Of a DNA stretch of 5,642 nt, positions 1-5,162 are shown piece after piece; positions within the stretch are counted from its first letter, which is position 1; every line of letters starts with the position of its first letter. The notes under the pieces are model-generated. The model saw only the letters and a list, made by a program, of their open reading frames with translations, was not told the DNA's origin and ran no database searches. The position numbers were made by a program, and so were the translations under genes. The stretch is from Methanobacteriaceae archaeon (lineage in GTDB: Archaea; Methanobacteriota; Methanobacteria; Methanobacteriales; Methanobacteriaceae): positions 1 to 5,642 of the forward strand of contig WOYJ01000036.1 of assembly GCA_011620845.1 (NCBI GenBank). The letters are read 5' to 3'.

Positions 1-107
1 TCCAGAAGATAGCTGACGGACGGGCGACCAAGATACTGCTTCCTGCAGAAACTTCAGGTATTCTAGGTTCAATTGCCGGGATCGGAGAACTCTTCAGGGG
101 AAGGTAA
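1..107 (+). CDS. C-terminal end of an SPFH/band-7 (stomatin-like) protein, partial
   Basis: The window opens inside a gene. Frame 3 reads 34 codons (first complete codon at 3) to a TAA at 105-107. The peptide begins QKIADGRATKILLP, which resembles the end of the SPFH/band-7 domain of stomatin and prohibitin relatives, where an 'A-x-G-x-x-(T/S)-K-(I/V)-x-x-P' segment lies near the C-terminus. These are membrane-anchored scaffold proteins that form large oligomers. Only the tail is visible, so the assignment rests on this one motif. The reading may be cut short: frame 1 stays open past the stop to a TAG at 166-168 and encodes a hydrophilic Lys/Glu-rich tail of the kind these proteins often carry. 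Removing one G from the run at 97-100 would join the two. The annotated end at 107 is therefore what the sequence gives, and 168 is the possible original end. Confidence 0.6.
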   Translation, partial: QKIADGRATKILLPAETSGILGSIAGIGELFRGR

Positions 108-168
108 AACAGGTCCTGATACAGGAGAAAAGGCCTCTGGTAATGTGAAAAAAGAACCGGTTAAATAG
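97..168 (+). other. Possible frameshifted continuation of the SPFH-like gene
   Basis: After the G run at 97-100, frame 1 encodes EGKTGPDTGEKASGNVKKEP plus a short end, stopping at TAG 166-168. It has no start codon or ribosome-binding site of its own. The composition (Gly, Thr, Lys, Glu) suits a soluble C-terminal tail. One base fewer in the G run would fuse it to the upstream frame. This is inference from frame continuity; an unrelated short open stretch is possible. Confidence 0.35.
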
Positions 169-204
169 GATACAAAAAAACTGGTTGATACGCAAGTATT
201 GGTA

Positions 205-257
205 GAAAAATAAAAAAATAAAGAAATAGGGGGGAATTCCCCTCACAAATTTTTTTT
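205..257. terminator. Bidirectional terminator: GC palindrome flanked by T-rich tracts
   Basis: A perfect 12-bp palindrome GGGGAATTCCCC lies at 231-242 and extends to 229-244 with one G-T wobble. On the + strand it is followed by a T run at 250-257, which suits ending transcription from the SPFH-like gene. On the - strand it is followed by a T-rich stretch (228 down to 205), which suits ending the pseudomurein-binding gene whose stop is at 256-258. The two genes converge here, so one element serving both strands is the simplest reading. Confidence 0.6.
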
Positions 258-1770
258 AACTGGTAGCTTCCTTGTAAAGTATCTGCACCAGTTCGTTTAG
301 TTTGCTGCTATTGTAACCTTCGTAGTATTTGTAGCCGTTATTGATTAAGTATCTGTCTGGGTTAGCCAGTCCAGTGAAGGATGTCGGGCTGAAATTATCG
401 TCGTGCGCGCGTTCTAACCATTGTAAACCTGTTATCTTTTTAGCTCCATCTGTAAATACAACGAAAACCTTCTTGGTATCTTTTAAACTTTTATACCAGG
501 ATGTTCCCATTTCATTCAGGGTCGATGCACAGGCTCCTCCGACGAACTCCACTATCAGTGCATTGATGGGTACGTTGGTGTTGTTTAAGATGGCGATGTT
601 GTTAGCGCCTACACCATAGTTATAGGCAGGAATTCCTAATTTTTTAAGTTCACTGATCACTGCATCGATTCTTGCATTGTCCACGGCATTGTTGTTTATC
701 TTGTCTGATATGATGTAAACTGGTCGAAGTATGGAGCTGGTCATTCCCGTGGTTGTGGTTCCAGTCCAGCGTGTTGTATAAATGTAGTTGGGTAACCGTT
801 TATTGTTATTGTAGAACGTGACTACCTTTAAAAACAGCAGGGTCGTTGACTCGTACCTTATCTTTCCCGTTGTAATGGTCCAGTAATTAGGTACCTTACT
901 TCCACTTGAAAGACTGGCTATACTTTTTGCCAGAGATATGAAGTCTGCCTTTAGAATATTTCCTGCTTTAATTGTCTCTGATGACGTAGTTGCCGCGGTG
1001 ATCTTCTTGGTCTTGATGGTAACGTTCTTTCCACTGTTTAAGTCGGTGATCCTCTGAGCCAGGAGCTGTAAAAACTGTGAGATCCCAATGGTTTTACCAG
1101 CCACAGTTACCGTGGCGGGCATCTTGTTTCTACTTTCCACATAGGCCTTGACACTGGCTACTGCCTGGTTTAACTGGGTAGGGGTGACAGAAACTACATC
1201 AGTAGTGGACGGTGTAATTGGTGTGGTTCCAGTTCCACCTTCTGATGTGTAACTTTTACCAGTCCAGGGTGTGACTGCCACGTAGTTTGGTAGTCTCTTA
1301 TTTGTTTTATAGAAGATCAGGATTCTGCTGTAGGTTTCCACCATGGTCTCAAACTTGATGTTCCCCTGGGATGTGCTCAGGTAGTTGGGTATTCTTCCAT
1401 TGGTATCCGCTGATTTTTTCAAATTTTGAGCGACAGTAACGTACTCTTTTTTCTGAATGTTCCCTTTTTTCAGGCTTTCCGTTGGTTTTGAAGGTACGTC
1501 AACATTTTTTACTGTGATGGAAGCTGTTGAACCGCTGTTTAATTGTGATGTTTCAATGGTTATCAAGTATAAATACTGGGGCATGGTAACCTGTTTACCA
1601 GAAATGGTCACGTAGTTGGGCAGTCGTTTATTGGTCTTGTAAAAACTATTAACACTTGATGCTGCGGTGGTTAATTGACTGACTGTTACTTTAGTGGTGG
1701 TGCTGGTGTTAGTTGCAGCTGAAACAATATCTACAGTTAGGGGCAGTGATATAGCCAATAATAGCATCAC
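256..1770 (-). CDS. Exported pseudomurein-binding repeat protein with a novel-looking C-terminal alpha/beta domain
   Basis: This is a secreted cell-wall protein. Using the GTG at 1770 (504 residues): a signal peptide core at 1-18 with a V-S-A cleavage site; then two copies of a ~166-residue unit (about 28-170 and 195-336), each with three pseudomurein-binding-type motifs. These are KRLPNY (48-53), GRIPNY (125-130) and KRLPNY (158-163) in copy 1, and KMPATV (216-221), KVPNYW (292-297) and KRLPNYI (324-330) in copy 2. Thr/Ser/Gly linkers follow each unit (170-190 and 335-346). The C-terminal domain (349-504) looks alpha/beta: VYIISD strand, helix, ALIVEF strand, GGACAST, VFVVF strand and WLERAHDDNF. 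It holds the only cysteine, C414, and His456-Asp457-Asp458. It does not look like the cysteine peptidase domain of the phage enzymes PeiW/PeiP, so lytic activity is not implied. Start choice is uncertain: no Shine-Dalgarno precedes the GTG, while GAGGTGG at 1801-1807 precedes an in-frame AUA at 1792-1794 that would add eight residues including a Lys-rich n-region. Confidence 0.9.
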   Translation of the reverse strand: MMLLLAISLPLTVDIVSAATNTSTTTKVTVSQLTTAASSVNSFYKTNKRLPNYVTISGKQVTMPQYLYLITIETSQLNSGSTASITVKNVDVPSKPTESLKKGNIQKKEYVTVAQNLKKSADTNGRIPNYLSTSQGNIKFETMVETYSRILIFYKTNKRLPNYVAVTPWTGKSYTSEGGTGTTPITPSTTDVVSVTPTQLNQAVASVKAYVESRNKMPATVTVAGKTIGISQFLQLLAQRITDLNSGKNVTIKTKKITAATTSSETIKAGNILKADFISLAKSIASLSSGSKVPNYWTITTGKIRYESTTLLFLKVVTFYNNNKRLPNYIYTTRWTGTTTTGMTSSILRPVYIISDKINNNAVDNARIDAVISELKKLGIPAYNYGVGANNIAILNNTNVPINALIVEFVGGACASTLNEMGTSWYKSLKDTKKVFVVFTDGAKKITGLQWLERAHDDNFSPTSFTGLANPDRYLINNGYKYYEGYNSSKLNELVQILYKEATS

Positions 1771-1800
1771 TGCTAGGAGTAGTTTTTTATTTATTTTACC

Positions 1801-1807
1801 ACCTCAA
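1801..1807 (-). promoter_or_regulatory. Shine-Dalgarno GAGGTGG pointing to an AUA start at 1792-1794
   Basis: On the minus strand GAGGTGG is followed by TAAA and then ATA-AAT-AAA-AAA. An in-frame TGA at 1804-1806 overlaps the site, so translation must begin downstream of it. No ATG, GTG or TTG lies within normal spacing; the nearest standard starts, GTG at 1768-1770 and ATG at 1765-1767, are over 30 nt away. Confidence 0.7.
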
Positions 1808-1905
1808 TTATCCAAAGTCCTGTAATAGGATCCTTATCTGGATAGTGGAATATTTGAGTTCAGGACCTTAATAAATGTTTGTTTTATGGATAGGAAAGTA
1901 TGGGA

Positions 1906-1930
1906 GTTAAACACTTTAATGTGATTTAAC
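1906..1930. repeat. Dyad-symmetric operator-like element
   Basis: GTTAAACAC (1906-1914) and GTGATTTAAC (1921-1930) are inverted copies with one extra A in the right arm, around the centre TTTAAT. It lies upstream of the leftward TATA candidate, where a regulator of the surface-protein gene could bind. A/T-rich sequence yields such symmetry by chance fairly often, so this is a candidate only. Confidence 0.35.
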
Positions 1931-2121
1931 GAAGTAAAAATGGTAGTTTTTTATGGGTCACGCTGATTTTAAAAATTTTTTCAAAAAGTGAAAAATGAAA
2001 AAATAAACCTTTCTGTTTTATCAATAAACAAAATATTGGTTAGACCCAATTTAAAAATCCAAAAAATCTATTTAAAAAAGCAGATCGTTGGCCATTCAAA
2101 ATCTATCAAATATTAATCAAA

Positions 2122-2129
2122 GATAAATA
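2122..2129 (+). promoter_or_regulatory. Candidate TATA box of cbiF, implying a near-leaderless mRNA
   Basis: GATAAATA is centred about 27 bp upstream of the cbiF ATG, the normal archaeal TATA-to-start distance, so transcription would begin at or next to the start codon. The absence of a convincing Shine-Dalgarno before the ATG agrees with this. The alternative TATTTAAAA near 2069-2077 would give a leader of roughly 50 nt. Confidence 0.4.
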
Positions 2130-2152
2130 CACCCTCCACCCAAAGAAAGAAT

Positions 2153-2911
2153 ATGAAAGGAAAAGTGGTATTTATTGGAGGGGGCCCGGGAGACCCTGAA
2201 CTTCTCACCTTAAAGGCTTATAAAATCATAAAAAAGGCAGATACAGTAATCTACGCCGGGTCACTGGTAAATAAAGAAGTTTTAAATGAAGCCAAACCAG
2301 ACGCCCAGATCTACAACAGCGCCACATTGAACCTGGATGAAATAATAGATATAATAGAAAAAGAAACAGGGAGAGGCCACCTGGTTGCGAGGGTGCACAC
2401 CGGAGATCCCTCCATCTACGGGGCCATCGGGGAACAGATACAACGGCTCAAGGAGAAAGATGTAGACTACGAGATAATACCGGGTGTAAGCAGCCTTTTT
2501 GCAGTTTCTGCTGCACTGGAAAGTGAACTAACCCTCCCGGAGGTATCACAAACCGTCATAATAACCCGCCCAGAAGGCAGAACACCCAAACCAGATAAGG
2601 AAGCAATCAAGTACCTGGCCGAGCACCAGGCCACCATGTGCATCTTCCTGGGCGTGCAGATGATAGAAGAGGTAACAGAGGAACTTAAAACCCATTACCC
2701 AGCGGATACGCCAGTAGCCGTGGTTAAAAAGGCATCCTGGAAGGATGAAGAAATAGTCAGGGGAACCCTGGAGGATATAGCAGGTAAGGTTAAAAGTGCC
2801 GGGCTCACCAAGACCGCCATCATCGTGGTAGGGAAGGTGCTGGATCCAGGGGAAATAACACCATCCAAACTATATGATAAGGATTTCAGTCATGAATACA
2901 GGAAATCATAA
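2153..2911 (+). CDS. cbiF: Cobalt-precorrin-4 C11-methyltransferase
   Basis: This enzyme transfers a methyl group from S-adenosylmethionine to C-11 of cobalt-precorrin-4, a step of anaerobic (early cobalt) corrin-ring synthesis in the cytoplasm. The product feeds cobalamin-type corrinoids, which methanogens need for the Mtr methyltransferase. At 252 residues it has the usual length for the tetrapyrrole methyltransferase fold. Visible motifs in order: GGGPGDP (9-15), the N-terminal glycine-rich loop; HTGDPSIYGA (82-91), the SAM/substrate region; PGVSS (110-114); ELTLPEVSQT (125-134); TRPEGRTP (138-145), typical of the CbiF/CobM subgroup and the reason for choosing it over CbiL, CbiH or CobA. 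The ATG at 2153 is the only sensible start, as the conserved N-terminal strand begins at residue 4. It lacks a clear Shine-Dalgarno and may be leaderless. It ends 25 bp before the next gene, likely co-transcribed. No other cobalamin gene is in the window. Confidence 0.93.
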   Translation: MKGKVVFIGGGPGDPELLTLKAYKIIKKADTVIYAGSLVNKEVLNEAKPDAQIYNSATLNLDEIIDIIEKETGRGHLVARVHTGDPSIYGAIGEQIQRLKEKDVDYEIIPGVSSLFAVSAALESELTLPEVSQTVIITRPEGRTPKPDKEAIKYLAEHQATMCIFLGVQMIEEVTEELKTHYPADTPVAVVKKASWKDEEIVRGTLEDIAGKVKSAGLTKTAIIVVGKVLDPGEITPSKLYDKDFSHEYRKS

Positions 2912-2936
2912 CCAGTACTTATCGGAGATTTACTGA

Positions 2937-3452
2937 ATGAAAAAAAGTTATATTATCCTGATCATCATCCTTATAGCTGCCATGGTAATAGAATATTTCG
3001 CCTACACCCAATACAATATTCTAAAAACACAGGAATCCATAAAGGCATCCCAGGAGCTTAAAGATAATGCCACCACCTATTTCGACCAGGCCGTGAACTT
3101 GGAAAATGCAGGGGATCACTCCGGCGCCATCACCATGTACCAGAAAAGTATAGATAATGCCCGGAGGGCGCTGGCCAGTGATAATCAGGCGTTAACCCAG
3201 GCCAGTGGGATTTACCATGAATATCTGGATAATGAAATCCGGTTACTAGAGAAGATGATCCAGTTAATAGAGTATAAGATCTACCTGAACAAGGTCCTAA
3301 CTAACAGTTTAAACACGGGACAGGAAAAGGTGGAACCCAGCGTGTTAACCCCTTACATCGATAATTTAACCAGGGAAGTGGCTGACCTTAAAGAAGAGGC
3401 AGACCGAATAATCAGGGATAACCCAGATGAGTTTAGGTTTTTAAACCCATGA
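2937..3452 (+). CDS. Single-pass membrane protein with a TPR-like helical domain, function unknown
   Basis: I do not recognise a named family. The 171-residue product starts MKKSY and has one strong membrane helix at about 5-22, so it is probably anchored with a long soluble helical domain outside or inside the cell. Residues about 44-80 (ATTYFDQAVNLENAGDHSGA and following) look like one tetratricopeptide-type helix pair, with small residues and an aromatic in the right places. The remainder is charged and helical, with coiled-coil character near 98-115 and 143-160. It ends in FRFLNP. The ATG at 2937 is preceded by GGAG at 2924-2927, a fair ribosome-binding site 9 nt upstream. It lies 25 bp behind cbiF on the same strand, so the two probably share a transcript, but nothing in the protein suggests a cobalamin role. 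A T run follows the stop. Confidence 0.85.
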   Translation: MKKSYIILIIILIAAMVIEYFAYTQYNILKTQESIKASQELKDNATTYFDQAVNLENAGDHSGAITMYQKSIDNARRALASDNQALTQASGIYHEYLDNEIRLLEKMIQLIEYKIYLNKVLTNSLNTGQEKVEPSVLTPYIDNLTREVADLKEEADRIIRDNPDEFRFLNP

Positions 3453-3509
3453 TAAATTCTTTTTTTCTCTAATATCTCCTATTTATTTAAGGTATATTGA
3501 GTTTTTTTT
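3437..3509 (+). terminator. Oligo-T terminator of the cbiF operon
   Basis: Straight after the stop of the membrane-protein gene there is a T7 run (3460-3466) and further on a T8 run (3502-3509). A short inverted repeat GGTTT-TT-AAACC at 3437-3448 overlaps the end of the gene. Euryarchaeal transcription commonly ends at such oligo-T tracts. No equally good T tract is seen on the minus strand for the converging MNT gene. Confidence 0.5.
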
Positions 3510-3530
3510 ATCCACTATGCAGTAGACATT

Positions 3531-3914
3531 TTATTTCGCTATAGAATCAAGATACATCTCATATTTTGGACGGTAGAGCTCATATTCCTTGGCTGTTCCA
3601 ATTGCAACATCATAAAGTAGATCTTCGTCCTTCACATGCAACAGTTTACCTTCTTTGATGATACGGGGCCTCATGTAGAGGGGCAGATCCTGAAATACCT
3701 GGACATCAATCATATCATAGTAAGAGTACTCTATCCGTTTATCAAGGCCCTTTCGGGCTTTATCTGGGAATAAAACCAGGCATAAATCCACATCCCTTGC
3801 TTCCTCCCCCCGGGCATAACTACCGTAGAGTATTACAGCCAGTATATCTGGATCCTCTTCCATCTTGACCTGCAGTTTGCTTAAGATGGCCTGAACTTTT
3901 TCTGAATCAATCAT
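3531..3914 (-). CDS. MNT-family nucleotidyltransferase, antitoxin of a HEPN/MNT pair
   Basis: This small nucleotidyltransferase (127 residues) is the expected antitoxin of the HEPN toxin encoded just upstream. In studied HepT/MntA systems MNT proteins neutralise the toxin by attaching AMP to a tyrosine beside its active site. Residues 28-47 hold the signature: ILYGSYARGEEARDVDLCLV, with Gly31-Ser32 and the metal-binding pair Asp41 and Asp43. Asp70 in the strand IDVQVF is a plausible third carboxylate. Only eight residues separate the GS from the first Asp, against about ten in the usual motif, so the loop is short, but all key residues are present. The ATG at 3912-3914 overlaps the HEPN stop by 8 nt, so translation is probably coupled. 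The C-terminal part (about 80-127) is helical with several Tyr. The name mntA would be reasonable but the exact subgroup is not certain. Confidence 0.87.
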   Translation of the reverse strand: MIDSEKVQAILSKLQVKMEEDPDILAVILYGSYARGEEARDVDLCLVLFPDKARKGLDKRIEYSYYDMIDVQVFQDLPLYMRPRIIKEGKLLHVKDEDLLYDVAIGTAKEYELYRPKYEMYLDSIAK

Positions 3915-4332
3915 CCCCAGTTCTCCTTAGAAACTCAATAACTGCCTCTTTAAATTCTATTACATCCTTTATATCATTAGTAAGAATTTCATAAACCCTT
4001 TCATCGTCGATTTGAGAATATCCATGTACCAATATGTTCCGAAAACCCTTCATCTTCCTGAGTTTTTCCACCAGGACCGGGCTTAAAACCGTTCCACTTA
4101 TTTTATCCAGGAAATCTTCTTCACCATAGGGTAGCCCCAGCCTCATCTCCTTAACAAGTATGGCCGAAACATCCATAACTGACTCTACGGTTATCTGAAT
4201 CAGTCTTTCAAGTGCCCTCTTCCTCATTGGGTCTGTAGAATACTCTACAGATGAAGAAGGTATGATTTCTTCTATCTCCTTAAGGTACTGATCTATCTCA
4301 TCTAACTTGATGTATATTCTCTCCTTGTCCAT
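3907..4332 (-). CDS. HEPN-domain RNase toxin (HepT-like, DUF86)
   Basis: A 141-residue all-helical protein of the HEPN superfamily. Family members of this type are metal-independent RNases that dimerise to form the active site, and characterised HepT-type toxins cut RNA, in one cyanobacterial case the 3' end of tRNA. The hallmark RX4HXY is intact: Arg98, His103 and Tyr105 in RNILVHGY. Tyr105 is the residue expected to receive AMP from the MNT partner. The N-terminal helix region (1-25) is followed by RALERLIQITVESVMDVSA (39-57), typical of this family, and a conserved acidic C-terminal helix. ATG at 4330-4332 is preceded by CGGGGA with about 8 nt spacing. It is the first gene of the operon, 8 nt overlapping the antitoxin. 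The intact catalytic residues in both genes suggest an active pair. Confidence 0.88.
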   Translation of the reverse strand: MDKERIYIKLDEIDQYLKEIEEIIPSSSVEYSTDPMRKRALERLIQITVESVMDVSAILVKEMRLGLPYGEEDFLDKISGTVLSPVLVEKLRKMKGFRNILVHGYSQIDDERVYEILTNDIKDVIEFKEAVIEFLRRTGDD

Positions 4333-4380
4333 GAAATATTCCCCGAGACACCTGCCTAGTACTAATTATGACAATAGAAC

Positions 4381-4390
4381 TAAATATAAT
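4381..4390 (-). promoter_or_regulatory. TATA box of the HEPN/MNT operon
   Basis: On the minus strand ATTATATTTA lies about 54 bp upstream of the HEPN ATG. Transcription would start near 4360 and give a leader of about 28 nt that includes the CGGGGA ribosome-binding site. No other box fits better. Confidence 0.5.
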
Positions 4391-4425
4391 AAACAGTCTA
4401 TTTCTCAATAGCTTAACATACAAAA

Positions 4426-4435
4426 GATATATAAA
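4426..4435 (+). promoter_or_regulatory. TATA box of tRNA-Gln
   Basis: GATATATAAA, preceded by the purine-rich CAAAA, is centred about 30 bp before the first base of the tRNA, where an archaeal TATA box is expected for a tRNA with a short or no leader. It is back to back with the HEPN operon box, about 45 bp away. Confidence 0.7.
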
Positions 4436-4460
4436 CCCTAAAAATAAAACTAATTTTTTA

Positions 4461-4532
4461 AGTCCCTTGGGGTAGTGGCAATCCTGTGAGGCTCTGGACC
4501 TTTCGACGGCGGTTCGACTCCGCCAGGGACTA
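4461..4532 (+). tRNA. tRNA-Gln (anticodon CTG)
   Basis: This 72-nt tRNA folds into a cloverleaf. The acceptor stem AGTCCCT pairs fully with AGGGACT; the discriminator is A4532 and no CCA is encoded. The D arm has GGG/CCT with AGTGG in the loop. The anticodon loop is CTCTGGA (4492-4498) with CTG at 4494-4496, so it reads CAG glutamine codons. The T arm is GGCGG-TTCGACT-CCGCC, fully paired. The A1-T72 acceptor pair is typical of glutamine tRNAs; in methanogens such tRNA is first charged with Glu and converted by GatDE. The anticodon stem is weak: TGAGG against CCTTT leaves a T-T mismatch at 27-43 and a G-T wobble at 28-42. No intron is present. Its end lies 7 bp from the stop of the convergent small gene. 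Confidence 0.93.
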
Positions 4533-4560
4533 CTTATTATTATTTATTCTCTTTTTCCTC
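4533..4560 (+). terminator. T-rich terminator of tRNA-Gln inside the convergent gene
   Basis: Directly after the tRNA the + strand is pyrimidine- and T-rich, with a T5 run at about 4552-4556. It overlaps the last codons of the convergent 76-residue gene, so the same bases serve as terminator on one strand and Lys/Glu codons on the other. Confidence 0.4.
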
Positions 4561-4770
4561 TATTTCTATAGCGTCTTTATAGATTCCCATGAGAATTTCA
4601 TCCTTGAGGTTTAAGTCTTCTGACTTATTCTTTTTAACTAAGGCGTTGTATTTATCCTTAAGCTTCTTCATCTTGGATTCATGTAAGAGATCCCTGGTTT
4701 TATCCTCAAGTTCAGCCTTCTTTTTTTCTATAATTTTCTCCTGTTTTTCCAAGTACTTGAAATCAGCCAT
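4540..4770 (-). CDS. Small charged coiled-coil protein, function unknown
   Basis: I do not recognise this 76-residue protein. It starts MADFKYLEKQ and is very rich in Lys, Glu and Asp, with no cysteine, no membrane segment and no signal peptide. Residues about 5-48 should form a long helix or coiled coil; a second helix follows at about 55-75. It is preceded on the minus strand by GTGAGG, a plausible ribosome-binding site 5 nt before the ATG at 4768-4770. Possible TATA elements lie at 4801-4809 and 4819-4827. The good start signal makes it a likely real gene despite its size. The longest frame on the opposite strand (4589-4798) is its shadow. It might bind nucleic acid or a partner protein, but nothing in the sequence decides this. 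Confidence 0.72.
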   Translation of the reverse strand: MADFKYLEKQEKIIEKKKAELEDKTRDLLHESKMKKLKDKYNALVKKNKSEDLNLKDEILMGIYKDAIEIEEKENK

Positions 4771-4872
4771 AGATCCTCACTCCACTCCTTATCACTAAAC
4801 TGTATAATTGTTCCTTACTATAACTTTGGCATTACATTCTAATAATCGTATCTAATTATAATCCTGGACCTA

Positions 4873-5137
4873 TCATAAAAGATAGATTGATATTCCCACG
4901 CTTCCATGGATTATCCCTGTAATTACACCGAGGCTGGCCATTGCAGGGTGGACTTTAAAGGGTATGCTCCTCCCTTTAAAAATCAACAATCCCAGTGATG
5001 CTGTTAATTATAAATAGGAGAATCGTGGTGATAAACCCCATAGAAGCTGTGGTAATAAATAGGAGGAGGGTAGTGATGCCCATATATAGTACCAATGGCT
5101 TTCCCAGGATGGGAAAATACGCTATTTCACTTAACAT
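4873..5137 (-). pseudogene. Small His-containing membrane protein, broken by one frameshift
   Basis: ATG at 5135-5137, with AAGGT six bases before it, opens a frame of 53 codons that stops at TAA 4976-4978. If one T is dropped from the T5 run at 4978-4982, the frame continues for 34 more codons to a TGA at 4873-4875, giving 87 residues. The join reads naturally as GIVDF-KGRSIPF. Predicted membrane helices lie at about 15-32, 34-50 and 64-86. The last is VHPAMASLGVITGIIHGSVG, with His63 and His77 14 positions apart, resembling the His-bearing helices of small b-type cytochrome or ferric-reductase-like membrane proteins. Heme binding is inference. It lies 25 bp after the cupredoxin gene on the same strand, so they likely formed an operon. 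It is either a recent pseudogene or an intact gene with a sequence error. Confidence 0.65.
5000..5083 (-). repeat. In-frame 42-bp tandem duplication in the membrane protein
   Basis: Residues 19-32 (MGITTLLLFITTAS) and 33-46 (MGFITTILLFIINS) are adjacent 14-residue units with clear similarity in DNA, for example CTCCTATTTAT in both. It may be a real duplication, or convergence on hydrophobic codons. Confidence 0.45.
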
Positions 5138-5162
5138 TTGGATACCTTATTATTTACTACCC

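Larger units (their letters stand above)
1808..2152. promoter_or_regulatory. Divergent A/T-rich spacer between the surface protein and cbiF
   Basis: This 345-bp stretch holds no credible gene. It should contain both outward promoters. For the leftward gene, a TATA-like TTTATTAA lies at about 1868-1875 (minus strand); a start near 1846 would give a leader of about 50 nt. For cbiF, a TATA-like GATAAATA lies at 2122-2129 and a TATTTAAAA at about 2069-2077. Two dyads are visible: GTTAAACAC / GTGATTTAAC at 1906-1930, and arms at 1814-1822 and 1861-1869. The stretch 1965-2035 is mostly A and T runs with no recognised feature. Confidence 0.55.

Noticed and set aside
341..619. A 92-codon frame on the + strand
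   Set aside because: It lies wholly inside the well-supported surface-protein gene on the other strand, with no ribosome-binding site or recognisable family.
256..1770. Pseudomurein endopeptidase of the PeiW/PeiP type
   Set aside because: The binding motifs match that biology, but the C-terminal domain does not show the transglutaminase-like peptidase pattern I would expect.
2030..2152. Cobalamin riboswitch before cbiF
   Set aside because: No B12-box-like sequence or extended structured leader is visible, and the likely promoter leaves almost no leader.
4461..4532. tRNA 3' end as an attachment site of an integrated element
   Set aside because: No second copy of the tRNA 3' end and no integrase gene are seen in the window.
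4589..4798. A 69-codon + strand frame rich in Ser, Phe and Leu
   Set aside because: Its composition is the complement of the Lys/Glu-rich 76-residue gene, which has a better start signal.
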